The translations under genes were made by a program, and so were the position numbers. Positions 1 through 7,013 of a stretch of 64,000 nt of DNA are shown here, one piece after another. Every line of letters starts with the position of its first letter. The stretch's first letter is position 1. Under the pieces are notes generated by a model. It was not told the DNA's origin. It saw only the letters and a program-made list of their open reading frames with translations, and made no database searches. This stretch comes from Enterocloster aldenensis. Its GTDB lineage: Bacteria; Bacillota; Clostridia; Lachnospirales; Lachnospiraceae. The stretch spans positions 435,824-499,823 of the forward strand of contig NZ_QVEX01000001.1 in assembly GCF_003434055.1 (NCBI RefSeq), in the 5' to 3' direction.

Positions 1-699
1 CCCCCCCCCCCCGCCATATTTCCCGTAATATTTTCCATAATATTTTTTGTAATATCCATTATCATAATCCGCACCCACCCGGTTAAGGACCGCGCCCAGG
101 ATTCGGCATCCGCTCTTTTCCAGCTGTACCTTTACTTTCTGGACCAAATGGCGACTGATTGTACCGCTTTCAATTACTATTACCGCCCCATCACATTGGC
201 CGGCAATAATGGCCCCGTCAATAAGATTTGCCATGGGCGGAGTATCTATAATGATATAGTCATATTTTTCCTTTGCTTTTTCTAATAGTTCCTTAAATAA
301 CCGATCTTCCAGAAGTTCTGCCGGATTGGGGGAATACGGGCCGGCCAGGATCATGCTGAAATTTTCTATATCGGTGGCATAACAGATTTCCTCCATGGTT
401 TTCTGTCCGCTGAGATACTGGGACAGACCGCTGGGGCTGCCTTTAATTTCATATCTTTTGACGAATACGGATTTGCGGATGTCCGCGTCAATCAGCAAAA
501 CCTTTTTCCCTATGCTCCCAAAGGACGCCCCAACAGAGAAAGCGATTTCACTTTTGCCTTCATTGGGCAATGAGCTTGTGAACATGATTGTTTTCAGGCT
601 GCTTCCACAAAACTGTAAATTGGTCCTGAGCGTCTTGACGGACTCCTCAAAATGATAGTCCTTCTCACCTGTATTCTGCAGATTTAAAATTTGTTCCAC
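1..699 (-). CDS. cpsD: CpsD-type capsule tyrosine autokinase (partial, C-terminus cut by window edge)
   Basis: Bacterial tyrosine kinase that works with the membrane adaptor CpsC to control polysaccharide chain length and export. Translation from a GTG at 697-699 (a TAA lies two codons upstream, so no earlier start is possible; AGGAG sits ~11 nt ahead) gives 233 visible residues. They contain a Walker A variant PNEGKS, Walker A' LLIDADIRKS, Walker B YIIIDTPP, and a C-terminal autophosphorylation cluster of Tyr/Lys/Gly (YYKKYYGKYYGKYG). The cluster runs into at least 12 consecutive G on the coding strand (12 C at positions 1-12), where the window ends. CpsC lies 3 bp upstream. Family call is firm; the true C-terminus is unseen. 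Confidence 0.9.
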   Translation of the reverse strand, partial: MEQILNLQNTGEKDYHFEESVKTLRTNLQFCGSSLKTIMFTSSLPNEGKSEIAFSVGASFGSIGKKVLLIDADIRKSVFVKRYEIKGSPSGLSQYLSGQKTMEEICYATDIENFSMILAGPYSPNPAELLEDRLFKELLEKAKEKYDYIIIDTPPMANLIDGAIIAGQCDGAVIVIESGTISRHLVQKVKVQLEKSGCRILGAVLNRVGADYDNGYYKKYYGKYYGKYGGGGG

Positions 700-702
700 G
701 TC

Positions 703-1509
703 TTACTTTCTCCTCTCAGCCCTTTTTGCCTGGGTTTTCCGCTTTTTCCTGCTTTTCTTTCCTTCACTTCCCTTGTCCGGGTTATCCTTTTCCTCCCCGT
801 TATTTTCCGGAATCACGGCCAATACACTGATGCCAAGATAACGTGAAACATCTTCCTCTGAACGGATGGTGTCATTCATGATGACCTGAAGTGTAATAAA
901 ACCGCATGCCGCCACGGATAAAGCAAGTCCTCCCAAAGCAGCGTTCTTCTTTATATTAGGAGAGGTGGGGTTGTCCGGCACGACACCATTTTCAATGATT
1001 TTAGGCGGTATCATTTCCATGATATCCCCAATATAATCTGAGGATGCCTTTGCTACTGCATCCACGATGGCTTTTGCCCTGACCGGATCAGTATCTGACA
1101 CAGACATGTTAAGTATTCTGGTATCGGCAGGATTTGAGATGCGGATCATACGTTTTAACTGGTTATAGGATAAACTCAGTTTCTGTTTTTCGATTACCTC
1201 CTCCAGAACCGGCCTGCTGGTAATCATTACACTGTAATCCTTTGTCAGCTGGCTTCCTATCTGCAGGTCGGCCAGGGATGTGAGTGTTGTCTCCTTTGAT
1301 AATACATACACCATGGAAGTGGACGTATAAACCGGGCTTAAAATCACTTTGCTGTATATACCTGCCCCGAGGCACCCTATCACTGCTGCCAGAATGATCA
1401 TCCACAGTTTTTTCCTTAAAGCAAACAGCAGCTCCAATACGTCAATCTCGATTGCGTCTTCATTTCTGTCTTCATACATTTTGTTTTCCATTACAGTTAC
1501 CTTTTCCAT
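703..1509 (-). CDS. cpsC: CpsC/Wzz-type polysaccharide chain-length determinant (kinase adaptor)
   Basis: Membrane adaptor of the CpsBCD phosphorelay. A short cytoplasmic N-terminus (EIDVLELLFALRKKLW) precedes a first membrane helix (residues ~36-54), then an extracytoplasmic Wzz domain with the PxxP-like stretch PDNPTSPNIKKN before the second helix (~190-208), and a basic Lys/Arg-rich cytoplasmic tail that would contact CpsD. At 268 residues it has the usual size of the Gram-positive split-kinase adaptor. The stop is 3 bp before the cpsD GTG, and cpsB ends 13 bp upstream. An in-frame ATG at 1491, preceded by AAGGT, is an alternative start. Confidence 0.9.
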   Translation of the reverse strand: MEKVTVMENKMYEDRNEDAIEIDVLELLFALRKKLWMIILAAVIGCLGAGIYSKVILSPVYTSTSMVYVLSKETTLTSLADLQIGSQLTKDYSVMITSRPVLEEVIEKQKLSLSYNQLKRMIRISNPADTRILNMSVSDTDPVRAKAIVDAVAKASSDYIGDIMEMIPPKIIENGVVPDNPTSPNIKKNAALGGLALSVAACGFITLQVIMNDTIRSEEDVSRYLGISVLAVIPENNGEEKDNPDKGSEGKKSRKKRKTQAKRAERRK

Positions 1510-1522
1510 ACTTTTTCTTTTG

Positions 1523-2254
1523 CTATAACATTCTGTCCTGCAGGATGTACCCTGGGTTTGTCCTGGTTATGGTGACAGATGTCCTAACCCCCATATTGTG
1601 TTCCATCCACGAAACCGCTGTTTGGATATCCGGAGTACGGACCGATGGATCATGCATATCCGTGGCAATAAAATGGATTGTTCCTTTTTTCAGGTTTTTC
1701 CTGCACCAGCGGGCCTTTTTATCCATCCACCCCCCATTCAGGCTGCGGGCGTTTATCTGAAGGTATGCCCCGTATTCAACCAGTTCCTCCGGCCGCTCCT
1801 GTTCAAGAAGGCATTTATAACGCTCCACATGTGCAATCACCGGAAAATAGGATGCCTGGACCAGCTGCCGCACAGCCCTCTTTATCCTGCCCAGGCTGTC
1901 CGATGGCCCAAACTCCACCAGCACGTATCTGCTGCCTGCCAGTGTAAGGGCCTTTCCCTGATTCAGGTAATCAACCAGGTTTTCAAAATACATGATTTCC
2001 TGTCCAAGGCTGACGCCAAAACCGTCCGCTATGGCCTTCGCCTGATTATCCAGACATGTGCATAACTCCTTAAGCAGCCCCGGGTCCTGATTTCCTGTAA
2101 AGTGCGGAGTCGCTATGATGTGCCGGATGCCCTGCCCATACGCCAGTTTTAATAATGCAGCGGCCTCGTCCCAATCATGGGCCCCGTCATCCACCCCTGG
2201 TAATATATGTGCATGTATATCAATCCAGCCATTGTCAGAAACCTTTGTATTCAT
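1523..2254 (-). CDS. cpsB: CpsB/YwqE-type PHP-family tyrosine-protein phosphatase
   Basis: Metal-dependent phosphatase that dephosphorylates the CpsD tyrosine cluster. The PHP signature is at the N-terminus (DIHAHILPGVDDGA), followed by ATPHFTG, HVERY and a C-terminal TDMH, all expected metal ligands of this family. I place the start at the ATG at 2254 (243 residues), because GAGGTG lies 4 nt upstream. An in-frame ATG at 2320 would add 22 residues without a ribosome site. First gene of the cpsBCD operon. Its leader of about 190 nt contains two copies of the palindromic recombination site. Confidence 0.88.
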   Translation of the reverse strand: MNTKVSDNGWIDIHAHILPGVDDGAHDWDEAAALLKLAYGQGIRHIIATPHFTGNQDPGLLKELCTCLDNQAKAIADGFGVSLGQEIMYFENLVDYLNQGKALTLAGSRYVLVEFGPSDSLGRIKRAVRQLVQASYFPVIAHVERYKCLLEQERPEELVEYGAYLQINARSLNGGWMDKKARWCRKNLKKGTIHFIATDMHDPSVRTPDIQTAVSWMEHNMGVRTSVTITRTNPGYILQDRML

Positions 2255-2344
2255 CAACACCTCTTCCACCTGCTTATGAACCGTACAAACCACTGCCCCT
2301 TTTTCAGTTTCAGCTGCCATTTTCTATTGTTAATATTTATGCAT

Positions 2345-2368
2345 ACCACAGAATAACTATTCTGTGGT
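2345..2368 (+). repeat. Recombination site copy 1 (24-bp near-palindrome, AC core)
   Basis: Arms ACCACAGAA and TTCTGTGGT surround the 6-bp asymmetric core TAACTA. Same orientation as copy 2, 42 bp away, so recombination between copies 1 and 2 would delete one repeat unit rather than invert. Confidence 0.85.
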
Positions 2369-2386
2369 GCCCCCAATCAAGGAAAG

Positions 2387-2410
2387 ACCACAGAATAACT
2401 ATTCTGTGGT
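2387..2410 (+). repeat. Recombination site copy 2 (24-bp near-palindrome, AC core)
   Basis: Identical over 24 bp to copy 1, with core TAACTA. It marks the left end of the putative invertible promoter segment. The only asymmetry, in the core, makes it inverted relative to copy 3. Confidence 0.88.
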
Positions 2411-2452
2411 ACCTAACAGCTACACTGTCTAACGAAATCTAGTGTTGTTTGT

Positions 2453-2481
2453 ATTTTATACCAAAATGTTAATAACGTCAA
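2453..2481 (-). promoter_or_regulatory. Sigma-A promoter of cpsBCD inside the invertible segment
   Basis: On the minus strand, -35 TTGACG (2476-2481), a 17-bp spacer, and -10 TAAAAT (2453-2458). Transcription would start near 2446 and run leftward through sites 2 and 1 into cpsB. Confidence 0.75.
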
Positions 2482-2513
2482 TATACATATAGCTATTTTT
2501 TCTACACTACAAT

Positions 2514-2550
2514 AAGGCCGGGAGCAAAATAATGTTTAACCGGCCTTTTT
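2514..2550 (+). terminator. Hairpin terminator inside the invertible segment
   Basis: GGCCGG (2516-2521) pairs with CCGGCC (2540-2545) and is followed by five T on the + strand. In the drawn state it lies upstream of the cps promoter. After inversion its T-tract would face the cps operon and block read-through. Confidence 0.65.
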
Positions 2551-2633
2551 GGCATGGATGCAATTTTGTTGTTTGTATCAGAATCTGAAACAATATATAA
2601 ACATAATGAAATTTATGACTAAAATCATTTGGA

Positions 2634-3497
2634 CTATACCACAGAATAGTTATTCTGTGGTTTTTGTTTATCAATTTGAATCCTCATCTTATCCATGATT
2701 TTTTCATACTGTTTTATACTTCCCGCCACATAAATCCTGGTGGTTTCAATCGAGGAATGTCCAAGGATATCCGCAAGATGGGACAGGTTCTTTTCAATGG
2801 AATAAAAACATTTTGCAAAAAGATGCCTGAAATTATGTGGAAATACTTTTGACGGTTCAACCCGCGCATCCCTGCACAGCTTCTTCATGGAATGGCATAT
2901 ATTGCTCCTATCCAGGTTTCTCCCGCTTCTTGTCCGGAAGATACAGCCCTGTTTTATATTCGAAATTTTAATATATTCCTTTAATGAAAGGACCAGGTTT
3001 TTAGGAAAAATGATTATCCTGTATTTTCCTTTCATGGATATATCCGCCCTTCCCGCCTTAATGGCCTCGACCGTGACAAATGGGAGTTCACTGATTCGTA
3101 TTCCCGTACCATATAAGACCATCATCAGATAGTACAGCTGCTTATTTCCATTTCTATCAGCTGTTTCAAGAAGTCTTTTGAAATCCTGTTCCGTAAGCTC
3201 CCGTTTTTCGTCTATATACACCCGTTTCTGCACTTTTAAGAATTTGACCTTAAATTCCAGTAAATCCTTGAATCTTAAAAAGGCATTGATTGCTGAAAGC
3301 TTTCCGTTTACGGTTTGCGGCTTGTATCGGCAGGTCAGATTCTTCCGGTATTCTATAAGGGAATCTTTGTTTAAATCCGTCTTTTCAATGAAAACCAGCA
3401 TTTCTTTTACATCGTGCAGGTATTTACTGATTGTCGCTTCGGCTTTCTCTTCACTTCTCAGGTAGTTTCTAAATTGATTGATACATGTTTCTGTCAT
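2634..3497 (-). CDS. Tyrosine site-specific recombinase (probable capsule promoter invertase)
   Basis: XerC/D-type recombinase. The SAM-like N-terminal domain spans about residues 1-95 and the catalytic domain follows. All catalytic residues are visible (numbered from the ATG at 3497): Arg134 in GTGIRIS, Lys158 in the beta-hairpin, His221 and Arg224 in HNFRH, His247 in LGH, nucleophile Tyr256 in TTRIY. I chose the ATG at 3497 because GGAGG lies 5 nt upstream; an in-frame ATG at 3509 has a poorer site. The C-terminal eight residues are encoded by recombination site copy 3. Its position beside an inverted-repeat-bounded promoter makes invertase the best role; integrase or generic Xer function is less likely. 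Confidence 0.88.
   Translation of the reverse strand: MTETCINQFRNYLRSEEKAEATISKYLHDVKEMLVFIEKTDLNKDSLIEYRKNLTCRYKPQTVNGKLSAINAFLRFKDLLEFKVKFLKVQKRVYIDEKRELTEQDFKRLLETADRNGNKQLYYLMMVLYGTGIRISELPFVTVEAIKAGRADISMKGKYRIIIFPKNLVLSLKEYIKISNIKQGCIFRTRSGRNLDRSNICHSMKKLCRDARVEPSKVFPHNFRHLFAKCFYSIEKNLSHLADILGHSSIETTRIYVAGSIKQYEKIMDKMRIQIDKQKPQNNYSVV
2638..2661 (-). repeat. Recombination site copy 3 (inverted; overlaps the recombinase stop region)
   Basis: Same arms as copies 1 and 2, but the core reads TAGTTA on the + strand, so it is inverted relative to them. It encodes the last residues (PQNNYSVV) of the neighbouring recombinase. Confidence 0.88.
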
Positions 3498-3726
3498 AAA
3501 CGCCTCCATTGTCCTTTACATGCCTGATTGATATTCCTGTCAAAGATAATTGATTATTCCTTATTTTAGTTTCCCTGATTTAGAATATTTTCATACTACA
3601 CAGAATGTTTTATATTGTCTGATTATTTAGAATCATCATTATTTTCAATCATAACCGTACATGCAGAATATCCACCGTGTTTTATGGGAATAGGATTCTC
3701 AATATTCCAAAGCAATGACCCCCCTG

Positions 3727-3766
3727 CAAAAAAAGAGCCTCGTAAAGAAACGCTCTTTACAAGGCT
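3727..3766 (-). terminator. Rho-independent terminator, leftward
   Basis: Stem AGCCT-GTAAAGA (3736-3748) pairs with 3754-3766 with one mismatch, followed on the minus strand by seven T. It would end leftward transcripts such as those of the fructan operon. Confidence 0.75.
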
Positions 3767-4140
3767 GCCTTAAATAACCATATATCAATTGTTGTCCCCC
3801 CTCAAACGCATCCTGACGAATAATACGCAGAGTCTTCTTAAAAATCTTCCTATCATATTATACTCCACCGTTTCATAAATATAAATATATCTGTTACCGC
3901 GTGATTTTGCTACATTTTTAAAATATAGAGCCAACAAAGTTGGCGGTGTACTATAGATACTGATTTATAAGACAACGTATTGCATCTATTCCATTGCAAC
4001 ATTATGATTTACTGCAGTGGAACGGATGAAGGAGCAGTATGCGGATATTACCATGGCAACGGCCTGGTCCCTGACCCCCTGACCCCCTAGCTGCCGAATG
4101 CATTTCCCGTATATATTCAGGCAGGATGACAAAGCGCTTA

Positions 4141-4195
4141 TCAGTAAATCAAAAGCCCCAGAAGGGATGCTCCCCCGTTGGCAATAAAATCATTT
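4141..4195 (-). pseudogene. Remnant resembling a PfkB kinase C-terminus
   Basis: The minus strand reads NVNDFIANGGASLLGLLIY then stop. FIANGGASL closely matches the LLFANGGASLI segment of the intact kinase 450 bp away, and about 26 bp are nearly identical at DNA level (4157-4182 against 4626-4651). A decayed duplicate is the simplest reading, but the match is short. Confidence 0.3.
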
Positions 4196-4381
4196 ACATT
4201 TTGCCTTCCAAATCATATCCAATATGAATTTAATCCGCTCCAATTACAGCAAAACAGTATAACCATAACGGTTATACTGTCTGCAACGATACCATCTTCA
4301 ATTTTAATTACATCCAAACTTCATCCTGCATCACCAAAGTTCTCCCCAGGCCTCCTATGTGCGAAAAACCGGGTAATAAAA

Positions 4382-4483
4382 CAGAGGCTGCCGCAAAATG
4401 GATTTCTCATACAAGATGTTGGCACTGGCCTGTAAGCCAGAAACCATGTCCTACTGAGATTTTACATTTTGCGGCTGCCCCTG
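4382..4483. repeat. 102-bp element with 19-bp inverted ends (MITE-like or footprint)
   Basis: CAGAGGCTGCCGCAAAATG (4382-4400) is matched as an inverted copy at 4465-4483 with two mismatches, and the ends resemble IS termini. It contains a small internal hairpin (CTGGC...GCCAG). There is no coding capacity. It could instead act as a long-stemmed terminator after the kinase gene. Confidence 0.5.
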
Positions 4484-4542
4484 TGGAATCCGTATTCCGC
4501 TGCCAGCTCTTCTGACAGATAAGGATTTCTGTATTTTGCTGA

Positions 4543-5517
4543 TTATTCCTTTGTATACCCCAAAAGGTCCTCTATCTCTTCCTTCCCCGGCATCACCTTT
4601 AACGCACCGCGCCTGGTTGTAATCAGGGATGCTCCCCCATTGGCAAATAAAAGCATCTGGCGGATATCTTCCTTTGTGAGACAATAAAGCCCCTTCTCCA
4701 GAACCGTATTCAGCATACATCCGGTAAATGTATCCCCGGCGCCGGTTGTCTCAATTGTATTTTCCTGCAGAAACGGTTTCCCAGTAACCTTCATGCCTTT
4801 ATAATAAGCCCTGCTCCCCTCTTTTCCAAGGGTTACACATAGGAGCGGAATCTTATATTTATCCTGCAGGAATAAGGCCCCTTTATCATAATCCGTTTCA
4901 CCGGTCATGAACACCAGTTCATTATCCGATATTTTCAGGATATCACAGCACCCCATCCCATATTCAATGGCCTTCTTCGCATCCGCTAAATCGTTCCACA
5001 AAGGTTCCCTGAGATTGGGGTCAAATGAAATCCATGCCCCGGCCTCCTTTGCACATCGGATTGCATGTATGGAAGCCTCCCTGACCCCCGGGTGGGTAAA
5101 GGACAGGGAGCCGAAATGGAATATCCTGGATTCCCGGATTTTGTCGCAGGCAACCTCTTCCTTCCTCAGCATCATATCCGCTCCCGGGCTGCGGTAAAAG
5201 GAAAAGTCCCTGTCCCCGTCCGGATAGGTGTGCACAAACGCCAGTGTGGTATGCACCTCCTTATCTGATATCAGTCCCCCGGCATCAATCCCCACAGACT
5301 CAATAACCTCACGCAGCAGCCTGCCAAACCGGTCCTGTCCCACCTTACCGATAAATGCCGTCTGTCTGCCCAGCTTTGCCAGCATGGCCAGCACATTGCA
5401 GGGCGCGCCGCCGGGGTTGGCTTCCATCAGGACATTGCCTTGGCTGCTGGATCCGTTTTCAGTAAAATCAATCAGCAGCTCTCCCAGCGCTGTCACGTCA
5501 TATTTTTTTTCTGTCAT
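4543..5517 (-). CDS. PfkB-family sugar kinase, probable fructokinase
   Basis: Ribokinase-family enzyme expected to phosphorylate the fructose released by the upstream hydrolases. Family features: ALGELLIDFTENG at the N-terminus, the substrate-binding NPGGAPCNVL (residues ~36-45), FDPNLRE, and the C-terminal catalytic signature TTGAGDTFTGC with the Asp base. The ATG at 5517 is preferred (324 residues; GGAGG 9 nt upstream) over an in-frame ATG at 5544 with no ribosome site. Last gene of the fructan operon, 63 bp after the GH91 gene. ScrK-like substrate choice is inferred from context. Confidence 0.85.
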   Translation of the reverse strand: MTEKKYDVTALGELLIDFTENGSSSQGNVLMEANPGGAPCNVLAMLAKLGRQTAFIGKVGQDRFGRLLREVIESVGIDAGGLISDKEVHTTLAFVHTYPDGDRDFSFYRSPGADMMLRKEEVACDKIRESRIFHFGSLSFTHPGVREASIHAIRCAKEAGAWISFDPNLREPLWNDLADAKKAIEYGMGCCDILKISDNELVFMTGETDYDKGALFLQDKYKIPLLCVTLGKEGSRAYYKGMKVTGKPFLQENTIETTGAGDTFTGCMLNTVLEKGLYCLTKEDIRQMLLFANGGASLITTRRGALKVMPGKEEIEDLLGYTKE

Positions 5518-5580
5518 TTTGGTGTCCCTCCTTGTCCCGGCCATGTTCCCGAGGGAATCCTTTATCTATTTTTAGGATCC

Positions 5581-6963
5581 TCATGCCCATTTTGGCCCAG
5601 GCGTGGCCCTGAACCCATTGACCGTCCTGTCCATCACAACCTGTCCGTCATACCCTGAATCGAGGACCGTATTATGCACCGCTTCCCGTTCCACCAGCAC
5701 GGCTGTCACCTTAAGTTCCTGTAATTCGCGGGCTGTCAGCAGCGCTCCCACCTGTGCAGAGAAACAAGAATCCGAATCCCCGGCCTGCGTCCCTGATGCC
5801 TCCTGGACCATCCTCCCCGGCGCTTCGGTGGAGGCCACAATATGGTTGCTTGAAATATAGTTCCCCTGGCCGGCCGCAACATGTATGATGACAGGTACCG
5901 CGCCGGAGGGCTTAATATACCGGGCAGCTATGGACTCTGAAATATGGTTGGCAATAATGGAGTTATGATTGCCGCTGATATACAAAAGACCGTACAGGTC
6001 ATCCAGACCATTGTCATAGGCCTGCATGGGAGGCCACGGTTCATGGTCCCGTAAAAAGTGGTTGGAGGATACCAGGTTTTCCGAACAGTTATCCTGAAAT
6101 ACCAGCATTCCGGGATAAAAGGAGTGGAACCGGTTGCCCGTGACACTGGAACGCATGACGCCCTCAAAATGGATGCTGCTGGCGCCCCGTGGAAAGATAT
6201 TGTTGGCCGTGACCAAAAGCCCGCCAAAGTTCCGGGCGTATATGGAATATCCGTTATATCCGGCCCCTATCAGGTTATCCGTTATTTTGGACGCCTGTCC
6301 CGCCCCCCGCAGTTCGATGCAGCTTTTGCATTCTGCAATGAAATTATCATGGATGGTCAGCGCATCCGCCTGATAGCTGATGATTCCGTGCTCCAAATAC
6401 ACAAGTCCCATGCCTGTAATCCGGAAGGAGTCCTGGGCGCCTGCAATATAAATCCCGGTCTTTCCATTGATATATGTGTTTTCCGGGTCCCCGTTGCCTG
6501 AACCGTCCTCTGTAAAATGCAGGCCGTCAATACAAAAATCAGCAAACTCCACCGAGCTGATCCGGGGATTCCCGCTCCGCCTGACATAAAATGCTGCCCC
6601 GGCCGCTTCCCCGGCCTCTTCCTTTGGGGTAATATCCACAAGGATGCGGCTGCCACCAGGCCATAATTCATGCCAATCCGCCCACTCGCGTTCCGGGGTA
6701 TTGAAACGTATGCTTGAAGATGTGAATCCATGTCCGGAGCCGGCAATCTTCAGATAACTGATATCTATCACCACCTGGGTTGTAAGATGATAATCCCCCG
6801 GCGGTATGTAAATCACCGCTCCCGGTTTCCCGCCCTGGTCAAGGTCAGGATCCCCCTGCCTGCTTTTGATATCCCCGATGATACTGTTGATTACCTGCCC
6901 CACATCCTTATATGGATTGCCCTCCGGCCACTGCGTCACGTCATAATAATTATTATCAGCCAT
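5581..6963 (-). CDS. GH91 family enzyme: inulin fructotransferase / difructose-anhydride hydrolase
   Basis: Right-handed beta-helix enzyme of glycoside hydrolase family 91, which acts on inulin ends to form difructose anhydride (DFA), or hydrolyses DFA III to inulobiose. Family landmarks recalled from known members: YDVTQWP near the N-terminus, PGAVIYIPPGDYHL, KIAGSGHGF, GMGLVYLEHGII, NFIAECKSCIEL, CSENLVSSNHF. Asp206 and Glu217 are 11 residues apart, the spacing I recall for the catalytic pair. At 460 residues it is family-sized. There is no signal peptide, unlike secreted fructotransferases, so an intracellular DFA-hydrolase role fits better. GGAGG precedes the ATG. Sits between GH32 and the kinase. 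Confidence 0.85.
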   Translation of the reverse strand: MADNNYYDVTQWPEGNPYKDVGQVINSIIGDIKSRQGDPDLDQGGKPGAVIYIPPGDYHLTTQVVIDISYLKIAGSGHGFTSSSIRFNTPEREWADWHELWPGGSRILVDITPKEEAGEAAGAAFYVRRSGNPRISSVEFADFCIDGLHFTEDGSGNGDPENTYINGKTGIYIAGAQDSFRITGMGLVYLEHGIISYQADALTIHDNFIAECKSCIELRGAGQASKITDNLIGAGYNGYSIYARNFGGLLVTANNIFPRGASSIHFEGVMRSSVTGNRFHSFYPGMLVFQDNCSENLVSSNHFLRDHEPWPPMQAYDNGLDDLYGLLYISGNHNSIIANHISESIAARYIKPSGAVPVIIHVAAGQGNYISSNHIVASTEAPGRMVQEASGTQAGDSDSCFSAQVGALLTARELQELKVTAVLVEREAVHNTVLDSGYDGQVVMDRTVNGFRATPGPKWA

Positions 6964-7013
6964 ACTGTTTCCTCCATGTTCTTAACACTCATCCTGATTG
7001 CATGCAGATGCGT

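Larger units (their letters stand above)
2387..2661. other. Putative invertible promoter segment controlling cpsBCD
   Basis: About 230 bp lie between two copies of the same 24-bp site whose asymmetric cores point in opposite directions, with a tyrosine recombinase gene ending inside the right copy. The segment holds a good sigma-A promoter reading leftward into cpsB and a hairpin with a T-tract on the + strand. As drawn, the promoter faces the capsule operon (ON). Inversion would turn it away and put the T-tract side of the hairpin toward leftward read-through from the recombinase gene. Inversion itself is inferred. Confidence 0.75.
3498..4542. other. Non-coding region between recombinase and sugar-kinase genes
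   Basis: About 1 kb without a convincing gene. It holds a leftward terminator (3727-3766), a 15-nt perfect hairpin (GCCAAC-AAA-GTTGGC, 3930-3944), a short tandem TGACCCCC duplication near 4070-4089, a scrap resembling the end of a PfkB kinase (4141-4195) and a 102-bp element with 19-bp inverted ends (4382-4483). Open frames here show no ribosome site or recognisable protein. Confidence 0.6.

Noticed and set aside
4178..4435. 85-codon plus-strand frame in the non-coding region after the kinase gene
   Set aside because: No ribosome site or protein similarity, and it runs into the inverted-repeat element.
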